Shown piece after piece: positions 35,467 to 44,264 of a DNA stretch of 64,000 nt. This DNA comes from Desulfuromonadaceae bacterium. Its GTDB lineage: Bacteria; Desulfobacterota; Desulfuromonadia; Geobacterales; Pseudopelobacteraceae. The DNA is taken from the NCBI GenBank assembly GCA_028683855.1, contig JAQUHA010000002.1, positions 105,666 through 169,665 on the forward strand, read 5' to 3'. The position numbers were made by a program, and so were the translations under genes. The notes beneath the pieces were generated by a model. The model made no database searches and was not told where the DNA came from. It was given only the letters and a program-made list of their open reading frames with translations. The first letter of the stretch is position 1, and every line of letters begins with the position of its first letter.

Positions 35467-36534
35467 ATGAAAAAGACATTCTCAAAAATCTTACTTCTGC
35501 TTTTTGTAACATCAATTATCTCTGCCTGTGCAATGGGACCAAAGGTGGTTGAAAAACAGAAGCGTTTTTTCTGGCCCCCTGAACCTGATGTCCCGAGGAT
35601 TGAATGGATTGCTTCTTACTTTGGTGATACTGATGTAAAGGAGAAGACGTTTGTTTCTGAAATAGTTGGCACTGATGTTAATGTCCGACTTAAACGGCCT
35701 GTTGATGTGGCAGGAGACGGTGAAGGTCGTTTTGTTGTCAGCGACCAGGTGAATATGCAGGCTTTTTTCTTTGATTTAAACAAACGCACGGTGACACTTC
35801 TAGGGAATGAAGGTGGTGGGGATTCTGGAATACGGAAACCATCCGGTGTTTCTGTTGACGCAGATGGAAACTTTTATGTTGCAGATACTGTTACAAGTAA
35901 GGTTTATGTCGTAAACAGCAAAAACAGTGTACTCAGGGTTTTTGATTTTTCAGACCGCATGAAAAGCATTGCTGGAATATGCGTGGATAGAACCAGAAAA
36001 CGGCTGCTGATGACTGATTTTAAAGAAAAAAATGTTTTAATATATACTCTGGATGGGGAGTATGTTTCGACAGTTAATGGAAACGGTTATTACACCTCCC
36101 CAATTTCTGTTGCTGTAGAATCTGATGGTACAATTGTTATAGCTGATGCTTATAACGTAACTGTTGTAAGATTCTCCGCAGATGGTTCAAAGTTTATATC
36201 TTCATTTGGGCAGCGTGGTGACACACCAGGCTCTTTTGCACTGATTGTGGGGCTGGCAGTTGATAGTGAAGACCATATTTATGTGACAGATGCAAAGCTT
36301 CATAATGTAAGCATTTTTGATAAAGATGGTAATTCACTTATGACGATTGGGGGTAAACACTCGGTTTTGAGCGGCAATTTCGGGGTAGGGGGCTTTTTGA
36401 TTCCTCAAGGTATTTTTATCGATAAGAATGATAGAATATACGTTGCGGATAGTCAGAATTCGAGAGTCCAGATATTTCAGTATTTAAACAATCGGTATTT
36501 AGCAGAACATCCAATTGAAGCACCTGTTCGTTAA
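35467..36534 (+). CDS. NHL-repeat six-bladed beta-propeller lipoprotein (first copy)
   Basis: A 355-residue protein. MKKTFSKILLLLFVTSIISAC is a lipoprotein signal with lipobox ISAC, so the mature protein is lipid-anchored, probably in the outer membrane. After a conserved leader (FFWPPEPDVPRIEWIASY, about 36-53) it has repeated NHL blades such as VAVESDGTIVIADAYN and IFIDKNDRIYVADSQNSRV, enough for a six-bladed propeller. RBS AAGGAG is present. Propellers of this kind neighbour filament cytochrome genes in Geobacter relatives; a role in assembly or anchoring is inference. A paralogue with the same leader is encoded at 37671-38732. Confidence 0.88.
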   Translation: MKKTFSKILLLLFVTSIISACAMGPKVVEKQKRFFWPPEPDVPRIEWIASYFGDTDVKEKTFVSEIVGTDVNVRLKRPVDVAGDGEGRFVVSDQVNMQAFFFDLNKRTVTLLGNEGGGDSGIRKPSGVSVDADGNFYVADTVTSKVYVVNSKNSVLRVFDFSDRMKSIAGICVDRTRKRLLMTDFKEKNVLIYTLDGEYVSTVNGNGYYTSPISVAVESDGTIVIADAYNVTVVRFSADGSKFISSFGQRGDTPGSFALIVGLAVDSEDHIYVTDAKLHNVSIFDKDGNSLMTIGGKHSVLSGNFGVGGFLIPQGIFIDKNDRIYVADSQNSRVQIFQYLNNRYLAEHPIEAPVR

Positions 36535-36675
36535 TTTCAGAAGTAATCGGTCAATATGGTTAAACTGCGTATTCACTTTAAGTTATTTTGCCGAATTTCA
36601 GCACGGCATATTTTGTGAGAACTGAAATATTTATATAACTGGCTGATATTGCGAATGTAATTGTAGATAAGATAG

Positions 36676-36692
36676 TTGGCACAAATACTGCT
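36676..36692 (+). promoter_or_regulatory. Sigma-54 (-24/-12) promoter ahead of the tetraheme cytochrome
   Basis: TGGCACAAATACTGCT (36677-36692) has the GG and GC elements separated by exactly 10 bases, the same layout as the site at 16127. A start near 36703 would give a leader of about 110 bases. Confidence 0.72.
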
Positions 36693-36776
36693 AAATACGG
36701 AATTCAGTTCGTTGGTCTTGAAGTCTATTGAATAAATGTACAAAGTTTGACTATAGATTGGTTTTTAACCAAGAAG

Positions 36777-36788
36777 CTGCCAAGGCAG
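36777..36788. promoter_or_regulatory. 12-bp perfect palindrome before the tetraheme cytochrome RBS
   Basis: CTGCCAAGGCAG lies in the leader, 8 bases ahead of AAAGGAGAG and 24 bases before the ATG. It could be an operator or a small translational hairpin; function unproven. Confidence 0.35.
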
Positions 36789-36811
36789 TAAAAAAAAAGG
36801 AGAGTAAAATT

Positions 36812-37504
36812 ATGAAAAAAAGTATTTTATTGTCGTTAACACTGTTGGTAGGTTTCGCATCAGCGAGCCAGGCTGCAACCATCGTAGGGTCAAAGCATGA
36901 CCTCTCTTCATCGAGCACTCGTGCCGGTTCTATTCAAACAACAACCGGTACGGATCAGACCTGCGTATTCTGCCATACACCGCATAATGCCGTAGTGCCT
37001 AAGCTCCTCTGGAACAGAAATAACTCCTCTGCTTTGGCAACCTTCAAAGTATACACAAGTTACAATACGTCAAATATGAAAGCCGCAATCTTAGCAGCAG
37101 GTACCAATAGCTGGTCTTTAGGTTCGGATAGTGTTTCTCTTCTCTGTATGTCATGCCACTCGTTGCCTGCGGTTGGCGACCTCTTCACAAATACCGGTGG
37201 ACATGAAACTGATGTAAGCGGTGGTGAAACTGGTCTTTGGGGTTCAAGAACCGGTAGTTGGGGCAGTCTCTCAATGTCTCATCCAGTTGGTATCTCTTAC
37301 GGTGCAGCCCAGGCTGAAGCCACAGCTACCGGTTTAGTTGCGTCACCACCTGTAACTGTTCCTCTCTTTGCAACAAATGGTGTTACTGGTGGAGATTCAA
37401 TGGAGTGTGGTTCTTGCCATGCTGTACATGACCCCGCTTATAAGCCATTCTTGAGAATGGATAATGCTGGTAGTGCTCTTTGTGTTGCTTGTCACGTTAA
37501 ATAA
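36812..37504 (+). CDS. OmcE-like tetraheme c-type cytochrome (candidate nanowire subunit)
   Basis: Start set at ATG 36812 because AAAGGAGAG lies 6 bases before it and a signal peptide follows (MKKSILLSLTLLVGFASASQA); the frame is open 84 bases further upstream. The 230-residue product has four CXXCH motifs (CVFCH, CMSCH, CGSCH, CVACH). The order SKHDLS, CVFCHTPHN, LLWNR, SHPVGISY, CHAVHDP, FLRMDNAGSALC matches my memory of OmcE, the tetraheme subunit of Geobacter extracellular cytochrome filaments. Four spare His (KHDLS, TPH, SHPVG, AVH) could be the distal ligands of four bis-His hemes. A sigma-54 promoter precedes it and a strong terminator follows, so it can be made in excess of its neighbours. 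Filament formation is inference. Confidence 0.85.
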   Translation: MKKSILLSLTLLVGFASASQAATIVGSKHDLSSSSTRAGSIQTTTGTDQTCVFCHTPHNAVVPKLLWNRNNSSALATFKVYTSYNTSNMKAAILAAGTNSWSLGSDSVSLLCMSCHSLPAVGDLFTNTGGHETDVSGGETGLWGSRTGSWGSLSMSHPVGISYGAAQAEATATGLVASPPVTVPLFATNGVTGGDSMECGSCHAVHDPAYKPFLRMDNAGSALCVACHVK

Positions 37505-37528
37505 TTTTTTAACAACTGATGTCTCTTG

Positions 37529-37559
37529 GGGTGGATGCTTTTAGCATCCACCCTTTTTT
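37529..37559 (+). terminator. Intrinsic terminator after the tetraheme cytochrome
   Basis: GGGTGGATGC (37529-37538) pairs perfectly with GCATCCACCC (37544-37553) around a 5-base loop and is followed by six T residues. Confidence 0.95.
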
Positions 37560-37576
37560 ATAAAACTCATTTTGTT

Positions 37577-37606
37577 TTGACTACTTGACATCTAGCGTGA
37601 TATAAA
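37577..37606 (+). promoter_or_regulatory. Sigma-70 promoter of the second propeller gene
   Basis: TTGACT (37577-37582), 18-bp spacer and TATAAA (37601-37606), between the cytochrome terminator and the ATG at 37671. Confidence 0.55.
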
Positions 37607-37670
37607 ACCCTTGCTGGTTTAGCTAATTTATATTTATCATCGTAACAGCTTATTGATTTATAGGGTGATC

Positions 37671-38732
37671 ATGTTCAAAATAATCCATGTTTTACTACTG
37701 TGTGTTTTTTGCGCTGCCTGTTCTGCACCGCAAAAAAAAAGTACCGATCGTTTTTTCTGGCCCCCACCTCCTGATGTTGCCCGCATTGAATGGCTCAAAT
37801 CATACAGTAGTCAGCTTGATATTGAAAAAAACCCATACCAACTCTTTTGGGACTCTATAGCGGGGCAGGATGCGCCGAAATCGTTGCTTAAGCCTGTTGA
37901 GGTTAAATCTCTTCCGGAGATGAATAAGTTTCTAGTTTCTGACATGACAAGAGGGGAAATTGTAGTTTTCGATCTTGCTACCCATGAGATGCGTACTCTG
38001 GAAATACCCGGAGGTGCGCCAACGCTTTACCTTCCGTTGTCAATTGCTGTTGATATTAATGGTTTTATTTACGTTCTTGAACGTAGGTCAGCCTCAGTGC
38101 TTGTTTTTAACGCTCTGGAAAAATATCAGAGGACAATAAGTCTTAAGTCTGTTGAGGTTTCCAGTCCGACCTCCATGATAATAGATAAAAAGAACAGTTT
38201 AATGTATGTTTCTGATGCGGCTACCCGCAAGGTCGTGATTACGGATCTTCAGGGTACTTTTGTGAAAAGTATAGGTGGATTGGGCGAAGGAGACGGTCAA
38301 TTTAATCTTCCAGTTGCAATGTCGCTTGACTCTAGGGGTAATCTTATAGTTGCTGATGCCTTTGCAGCGAACATTCAACTCTTTGATGCGAATGGGAATT
38401 TTGTCCGTAAGTTTGGGGAGAGGGGAGATTCTGCCGGTAGCTTTCAGCTCATCAAATCTATTGCAGTCGATTCCTCTGACAATATCTATGTTGTCGATGG
38501 GAGAGCACATAATATTACGATATTCAACCAACAGGGTGAACTACTGCTTGTTCTGGGAGCGTTTTATGCGGTTTCGGAAAACGGGAAGAGGGCGCCCGGA
38601 GGCTTCTCACTCCCTATTGGAATCGATATTGACTCAACCGATAAAATATATGTTGTGGATCAGTTGAATACAAGGGTTCAGGTATTTCAATACTTTTCTG
38701 ATGAATACCTTAAGCGTCAGGGTGGAAACTGA
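37671..38732 (+). CDS. NHL-repeat six-bladed beta-propeller lipoprotein (second copy)
   Basis: Start set at ATG 37671 (AGGGTGATC just upstream), giving 353 residues; an in-frame TTG lies 18 bases earlier. The signal segment MFKIIHVLLLCVFCAAC ends in a likely lipobox (FCAAC, with Cys at -3, unusual). The leader FFWPPPPDVARIEWLKSY is nearly the same as in the first copy, and blades such as MSLDSRGNLIVADAFAANIQ and IDIDSTDKIYVVDQLNTRVQ follow. The two proteins are paralogues flanking the tetraheme gene. The second copy has its own promoter. The role, probably outer-membrane-associated and linked to cytochrome filament biogenesis, is inferred from position. Confidence 0.87.
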   Translation: MFKIIHVLLLCVFCAACSAPQKKSTDRFFWPPPPDVARIEWLKSYSSQLDIEKNPYQLFWDSIAGQDAPKSLLKPVEVKSLPEMNKFLVSDMTRGEIVVFDLATHEMRTLEIPGGAPTLYLPLSIAVDINGFIYVLERRSASVLVFNALEKYQRTISLKSVEVSSPTSMIIDKKNSLMYVSDAATRKVVITDLQGTFVKSIGGLGEGDGQFNLPVAMSLDSRGNLIVADAFAANIQLFDANGNFVRKFGERGDSAGSFQLIKSIAVDSSDNIYVVDGRAHNITIFNQQGELLLVLGAFYAVSENGKRAPGGFSLPIGIDIDSTDKIYVVDQLNTRVQVFQYFSDEYLKRQGGN

Positions 38733-38863
38733 AAGTTTAGGCTGCTGTTTGAGTGCAGTTATGGCAAACTACGCAGAATGACAGCAAAAGAGTCTGATAT
38801 CTAAATGTTTACAGTTATTTGGCGCTTTTCAGTCTTACTGTTTATTCTCTTTTTGCTTTATAT

Positions 38864-38883
38864 ATTCAACTAAGTTATTGAAT
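38864..38883. promoter_or_regulatory. 20-bp inverted repeat upstream of the barrel gene
   Basis: ATTCAA (38864-38869) and TTGAAT (38878-38883) are exact inverted copies with an 8-base gap, 55 bp before the GTG. It is a possible operator in a 206-bp gap that holds nothing else I can name. Confidence 0.3.
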
Positions 38884-38938
38884 GTACACCACTCGGTAAT
38901 ATGCCGTTTTATGGCTTAAATATTGCATTTAGTATCCC

Positions 38939-41347
38939 GTGAAAATTCCCTTTCGAAATAATCTTATGCTCTCATTTTTGGGTTTCAGGACAATTAGCCA
39001 TATTTATTTATCTGCCGGAGTTTTAGCCCTCTCCGTTTTCCTGCCATTTTCGAGCGCGTCTGCCAAATTAAGCGGCGAAGCGTCGTTGACTTATACCGAT
39101 TATAATGGTTCTGCAAATCCCACTTTATATTCATGCCCTTCTGATAAAAGGGTGGTCATGCTCGATGGAACAAAACAGTTTGCGCCCGCAGGTACGAAGT
39201 GTATATTAACCCCCGAGGGTATATATAAAGTTGCAAATGGCGCAGAGCGTTACAAAATGTCTTCAAGTTCGTTTGTTCAGAATTACTCCCTTCTTTATTC
39301 ATCAAGCGCCCCCATTTATAATAATCGTGTCGGTTTTTACGATGTTTCTCTCGGTTACAACTGGACTGGTTTAAATACAACATTTGATTCTTCCGAATAT
39401 TCCAAGCCGTATTCCTACGACGAGACACGAGGTCATCTCCTATATAACGGAGAAATAACTCTCGATCCAAGGGAAGTACCATTAAAGCTGCACATTTACA
39501 GCCGTGACATGAAGCAGAATACTTTGGTTGTTTCAGAAGGTGATGGCTTGAATAGTTTTGACACCATTTTCAGTGATCGAAACCTTGCTACCAATATTAA
39601 TGATGGTACTCATATTGAGAGTGGAGCTACATTGATTGCCGGTGTTAAAAACGGTATGACCAATGGTTATAATGAGATTCTCAGACATTTCCCAATGATC
39701 CTTATCGATTACAAAAATACTGTAAACAAGGACCTCAGCGCTGATAATCGTATTGATGATCGTTTAAGCAGGTTGGCATTTGTAAGTTTGAATAAAAAAG
39801 ATAACTGGTTTCATTATCGTCATACTCTGTATGAAGACAAAATAAACAGTACCAATAATTACGAAGAGAATGAGTTGCAGTTGGGTACTGTAGATCAATA
39901 TATGGCTCGACGATGGATAGATTTCTCAAACTGGATAAAGATTTCTACTGATATTCAATTTAGCAAAAGGCAGAGCAATTATCAGCAAAATCCCATCGAA
40001 GATATCAACTTGAATCTGTTTTTAAAGGGTGAACGTAAAAAGTGGAGTGCACGTGTTTTTACCTCGTTCGACCGGCTTAAGGATGATAATAATACTATCT
40101 CCTATAAAGCGAGTCTGCCTGTTTATGCTTCCGGTTTTCTAGATCAGAATACTTCATGGGATTTAAGAACTGCATTCCGTAATGATCATGATATCTATGA
40201 AGGTGGCACAACTGCAAAATTTACGGATTCACTTTTTGGCTATCGAGTTGAAACTTTCAAACAAAAACTGTTCACTTTAAGCCAGAGTCTTGATGTGGAG
40301 GCTTCTCAAACCAAGATAAATGATTATCTAACGATTAAAGGCTCTCTTGAAACTAAGAGTACATCACGTTTTTCTCGTGATCTTTCGCTTGGTGCGTCTT
40401 ACAACGTAAGAAATTCAGCAACTTCTTCGGACTCCCTCCAAACCACCAATTTTTTTGAACAGAGCCTTGCTTTACGTGGGAGCTACGCATTAAACAACAA
40501 GCTTAGATTTCAGTTGAGTCAAACCAGTACTCTCACTAATGGTAACTTCACCTCTTTCAGCGGTTCAACACGTAATGCAGAAACACTGCTCGGTTCGTAT
40601 TATAATCCAAGGGCTCAGTTAACCACTGATATTGGTAATGAAACCTACCACTCATTGACCTCGTTTAGCGTGTCATACACACCGAAGCCACGTTTCAATG
40701 TTTCTTTAACTCTTAACGAAGATATTTTCAAGAGCAAGGAGTTAGGGCTAGTTCCGATAACAGATGTAATTACTGTTGTTTCTTACACAAATGAAAAATG
40801 GAGAGTGAGTGATTCTTTGAAGTATACCCGTGGCAGTCTTGATACTCTGGATGATAAAGCATATTCGTTGTCGCACAGCGCGTCTATAATGTATACTCAC
40901 AACCGTAACATTAATGGTGCTCTTACCTCTTTATACGAAACGTCTCGTGGAGATGGTGGCGCTCGTTCATATTATTCTGTTGTAGACCAGAGGTTTAACT
41001 ATAATTACTTTAGTAAAGCTGGAGTCTCCCGTAAAATTTTTGAAATAAATGAATCCCTGTTATATTCTGAAGGTAACGAAATTTATGCAAATACTGCACG
41101 TTCTTACACAAAGTCACTTACTCTTAATGCTAAGTATTACCCTATTAAGAGGATCACCCTTGCAGCTGGAGTCGGCTACTCTTTTGAACATTTAAATAAA
41201 ATGGGTAGTTACAGAATAGTATATAATGCCTCTGCTGCTGCAAACTTCCGAATGTTGCAGGTTTCCCTTGACTATCTCCATGGGAACAGAGTTTACGATA
41301 AGGCAGTTGAGGACAGGTTTACCGGTAATATAAAAAAAACATTCTGA
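38939..41347 (+). CDS. Large outer-membrane beta-barrel protein
   Basis: An 802-residue protein starting with GTG at 38939 and lacking a clear RBS. After a signal sequence (hydrophobic to about residue 42, ending SSASA) it is built of alternating short amphipathic strands rich in Tyr, Ser, Asn and Thr, without Cys motifs or helices, and ends in KKTF with a terminal Phe, the signal recognised by the barrel-assembly machinery. The size allows a barrel of 20 or more strands. Located after multiheme cytochromes and propeller lipoproteins, it is the likely outer-membrane channel of a porin-cytochrome conduit or the exit pore for the filament subunit. No family name is offered. Confidence 0.82.
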   Translation: MKIPFRNNLMLSFLGFRTISHIYLSAGVLALSVFLPFSSASAKLSGEASLTYTDYNGSANPTLYSCPSDKRVVMLDGTKQFAPAGTKCILTPEGIYKVANGAERYKMSSSSFVQNYSLLYSSSAPIYNNRVGFYDVSLGYNWTGLNTTFDSSEYSKPYSYDETRGHLLYNGEITLDPREVPLKLHIYSRDMKQNTLVVSEGDGLNSFDTIFSDRNLATNINDGTHIESGATLIAGVKNGMTNGYNEILRHFPMILIDYKNTVNKDLSADNRIDDRLSRLAFVSLNKKDNWFHYRHTLYEDKINSTNNYEENELQLGTVDQYMARRWIDFSNWIKISTDIQFSKRQSNYQQNPIEDINLNLFLKGERKKWSARVFTSFDRLKDDNNTISYKASLPVYASGFLDQNTSWDLRTAFRNDHDIYEGGTTAKFTDSLFGYRVETFKQKLFTLSQSLDVEASQTKINDYLTIKGSLETKSTSRFSRDLSLGASYNVRNSATSSDSLQTTNFFEQSLALRGSYALNNKLRFQLSQTSTLTNGNFTSFSGSTRNAETLLGSYYNPRAQLTTDIGNETYHSLTSFSVSYTPKPRFNVSLTLNEDIFKSKELGLVPITDVITVVSYTNEKWRVSDSLKYTRGSLDTLDDKAYSLSHSASIMYTHNRNINGALTSLYETSRGDGGARSYYSVVDQRFNYNYFSKAGVSRKIFEINESLLYSEGNEIYANTARSYTKSLTLNAKYYPIKRITLAAGVGYSFEHLNKMGSYRIVYNASAAANFRMLQVSLDYLHGNRVYDKAVEDRFTGNIKKTF

Positions 41348-41384
41348 TTAAAAGCAGCTCTTATCACATTAATACAGGATTTAC

Positions 41385-43235
41385 GTGAAGTTCCTTCGCA
41401 TCTCATATCAAAAGCACCTCCCGCCAAGTATTCTTTTTTTCTTTGCTTATATACTTTACTTATCTACATTCAGTGCCACATGGACTATGGACGATTTTTC
41501 TGTAATAGTAGATAACAAAGACATACGTTCTATAAAAAACTTTATTGAAAACAGTTTTCCGGGGCGTCCTCTCCGTGAGATGTCTTATCTTTTTGATTAT
41601 TATTTTTTTGCTGGCGATCCATGGGGCTACCATTTTCAAAATATATTCTGGCACGCTATAAACAGCTGGTTGGTATATATATTATCCATACGTCTCTCTT
41701 TAAGCAGATATGTTGCCTGGGTTGCGTCTTTTATGTTTCTGCTTCACCCGATCCACGTTGAAGTGGTTGCAAATACATCACACCGTAAAGATAGCCTTGC
41801 GTTAACTTTTATCTTATTAGCACTTTTCTTCTTTATGAACATATATGAAGAGAAAATACCAAAATTGCGTGTCTGCTGGTTTGCAGGTTCAATATTATTA
41901 TGGGTTACCGCTTTTTTTGCTAAAGGGAATGCGCTTGTATTCCCTCTCCTTGCTCTTGGTTATGAATACGCCATGATAACGGAGGAGAAAAGGGTAATTA
42001 TCAGATGGAAAAAGCTGGTACCTGTTTTTTGCTGTTTTTCTGCAGTTGGAGTCCTGCTCTGGTATTGGTATATAGCAACACTCCCATCATTTAAAATGGT
42101 TGTCATAGGTGCTTTTTTTAAGACGGACAATCTTACAAGCTTTTCAAACTTCTCCTATACTCTGATGGTTCTTAAATCATTTGCTTTTATGTTTTCAAAA
42201 TTAGTCATTCCGCTAAATCTTTCCATGGAATACATATATTCTGTCCCTAAGTCTTTTTTTGATCTATGGGTTGTAGCTGGGCTGCTCCTTGTTACGTCAT
42301 TTTTTGTTTTATTATTTGTTACGAGGAAGTCTTCACCGGTTCTTTTGTTTCTTCTTATTTTTGTCGGGGTTTTATGGTTTCCAACCTCTAATATTGTCTG
42401 GCATTTTTCATACTTTGCTGCTGACAGGTATATGTATGCTCCATCTGCCGGTTTATGCGTAATTGCTGCAATATTATCTGAAAGGATGCTCTTGGTTTCA
42501 AGACGTTCTTTATTTTTACTACTGCTGTCAGTTTTCTCTCTGTATGCAATTCTTAGTTGGAAGCAGAGTAGAGTGTGGCATGATGATTTCAGCTTATATT
42601 CAAACATGCTTGTTGTTAGTCCCCGCTCTTTAGAGGCAATGATAGGTCTTTCTAATGCATACTTTAAGGTGAAAGATTATGAGAATGCTGAAAAATATGC
42701 GAAGCTGGCTATAGAAAGGGACTTTACCGATTACCGCGGATATATGATTCTTGGAAATATTAGCTTTATTAAGGGTGAAATGAATCAAGCTCTTCAGCTG
42801 TTTCTGGAATCAGAGCGTAAGAGTAAACGCGATCCGGAATTATATAATTCTCTCGGTTCTGTTTATGATGAGCTTGGTAAAACACAAAATGCGATAGATT
42901 CTTTTAAAACAGCTCTGCGGTTACGTCCGGAATATTACCAGGCTTACACGAATCTAGCGGTGGTATATGAAAGAGCTGACAATTTGATAGAGGCAGAATC
43001 TGTTTTGAAAAAGGCATTAAGAATAAATGAAAGCTATGTTCCTGCACTATTTAATATGGGAGTAGTACTGTTTAAAAATAATGACCTTCAAGGCGCGAGG
43101 AAGTCGTTTGAAGCAGTTTTGACGCATGATCCTACTCATTCCGATTCACTTCATAATATGTCGGTTATATGCGAACAAACAGCCGATTTGCCATGTTACA
43201 CTGACGCAGTCAGGCGTATTAATCTTTTAAGATAA
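41385..43235 (+). CDS. TMTC-like membrane glycosyltransferase with C-terminal TPR repeats
   Basis: A 616-residue protein starting with GTG. The N-terminal about 400 residues hold roughly ten transmembrane helices. The first loop carries the acidic pair WTMDDFSVI expected of GT-C enzymes, and FLLHPIHVEVVANTSHRKD resembles the conserved HPxHxExV...R.D loop of TMTC-type O-mannosyltransferases. The C-terminal 200 residues hold about five TPR units (for example PELYNSLGSVYDELGKTQNA). It would transfer a sugar from a lipid donor to exported protein. It follows the barrel gene by 37 bp and starts a glycosyltransferase run. The acceptor could be surface proteins from the cytochrome locus; this is inference. 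Confidence 0.78.
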   Translation: MKFLRISYQKHLPPSILFFFAYILYLSTFSATWTMDDFSVIVDNKDIRSIKNFIENSFPGRPLREMSYLFDYYFFAGDPWGYHFQNIFWHAINSWLVYILSIRLSLSRYVAWVASFMFLLHPIHVEVVANTSHRKDSLALTFILLALFFFMNIYEEKIPKLRVCWFAGSILLWVTAFFAKGNALVFPLLALGYEYAMITEEKRVIIRWKKLVPVFCCFSAVGVLLWYWYIATLPSFKMVVIGAFFKTDNLTSFSNFSYTLMVLKSFAFMFSKLVIPLNLSMEYIYSVPKSFFDLWVVAGLLLVTSFFVLLFVTRKSSPVLLFLLIFVGVLWFPTSNIVWHFSYFAADRYMYAPSAGLCVIAAILSERMLLVSRRSLFLLLLSVFSLYAILSWKQSRVWHDDFSLYSNMLVVSPRSLEAMIGLSNAYFKVKDYENAEKYAKLAIERDFTDYRGYMILGNISFIKGEMNQALQLFLESERKSKRDPELYNSLGSVYDELGKTQNAIDSFKTALRLRPEYYQAYTNLAVVYERADNLIEAESVLKKALRINESYVPALFNMGVVLFKNNDLQGARKSFEAVLTHDPTHSDSLHNMSVICEQTADLPCYTDAVRRINLLR

Positions 43236-43285
43236 GAGATATAAAAAGCAGAAGATGTGTCATTAAATATGCTGTCGAGAACAAT

Positions 43286-44254
43286 ATGCCGTCCAGCTTC
43301 TCAATAATTATTCCTGTAAAACATGGTGGTCATGTCAAGGCAATAGAGCATCTTAAAAAGAGTGTGCCGGAAAATATAAATTATGAAGTTCTTCTGGCTG
43401 AAGGTTGTTCTCCCAGTCTACAGCGAAATCTTGCTGCAGCTGAAGCGAGTGGTGATATTTTATATTTTCTTGATGATGATTCGCTGATAAGATCTGAAAA
43501 CCTTTCTCTATGTTCAACCCTTTTCTCTGATTTGAAAATAGCCGTTGTGGGTGGTCCATCACTTACGCCAACAACTGACAGTTGGCTTCAAAAGCTATTC
43601 GGTGCAGCGCTTGCCTCTGCTTTTGGTTCAGGTGCGGTGAATAAGAGATATCGTAAGTTTGGTAAAACTCGTGAGACAACGGATAAGGAGTTGATTCTCT
43701 GCAATCTGGCTGTGCGACGGTCTGTATTTGCTGCTCTTGGTGGATTTAACGAATCGCTCTATCCGAATGAAGAGAATGAATTTATAGAGAGAGTGGTTGC
43801 TGCAGGTTATAAATTAATCCACAATCCTGATATGCATATATTCCGGAGTCAGCGTGTTACTCTGAAGGCTTTTATCCGACAGATGTTCAGTTACGGGAGG
43901 GGTAGGGGAGAACAGACGCTTATTACACGGTCATATTCTCTCATAAGCTTTGTCCCGCTTCTTTTTGTTATTTATGTTGCGTTTACACTTGTTTTTATAA
44001 AGTATGATTTACTGCTCGTTCCGCTCATGTTATATCTGTCAGCCGCGCTTTTAACTGCTTTGATGTTGTTTTTTTTCGAGAGACACTTGTATATATTCTT
44101 TCTTATCGGGTTGTATCCTCTGATGCATATTGTTAATGGAGTCGGACTTTTATATGGTTTGCTGAATGGTAAGCCGGAGCCTTTTATAGATAATTCTATT
44201 ACTGTCAGTAGAATAAAGAAGTTTGGTGAGAAGTTTGGTGAGAAGTTTGAGTGA
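43286..44254 (+). CDS. Family 2 glycosyltransferase with C-terminal membrane helices
   Basis: A 322-residue GT2 protein. The N-terminal SIIIPVKHGG strand, the YFLDDDS metal-binding motif (about residue 70), and a later acidic block YPNEENEFIERV (about 160) fit a processive or GT2-like enzyme with GT-A fold. Three hydrophobic helices follow (about 210-300). The C-terminus ends KKFGEKFGEKFE, made by a 12-bp tandem repeat that reaches the stop codon. The stop lies 10 bp before the next ATG. Probably it adds sugars to a lipid-linked glycan at the inner membrane. Confidence 0.82.
   Translation: MPSSFSIIIPVKHGGHVKAIEHLKKSVPENINYEVLLAEGCSPSLQRNLAAAEASGDILYFLDDDSLIRSENLSLCSTLFSDLKIAVVGGPSLTPTTDSWLQKLFGAALASAFGSGAVNKRYRKFGKTRETTDKELILCNLAVRRSVFAALGGFNESLYPNEENEFIERVVAAGYKLIHNPDMHIFRSQRVTLKAFIRQMFSYGRGRGEQTLITRSYSLISFVPLLFVIYVAFTLVFIKYDLLLVPLMLYLSAALLTALMLFFFERHLYIFFLIGLYPLMHIVNGVGLLYGLLNGKPEPFIDNSITVSRIKKFGEKFGEKFE
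44219..44249 (+). repeat. 12-bp tandem repeat at the 3' end of the GT2 gene
   Basis: AAGTTTGGTGAG occurs at 44219 and 44231, with a third partial copy at 44243-44249. In frame it encodes repeated KFGE. It is prone to copy-number change by slippage without breaking the frame. Confidence 0.9.
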
Positions 44255-44264
44255 TGGAGTGTGC

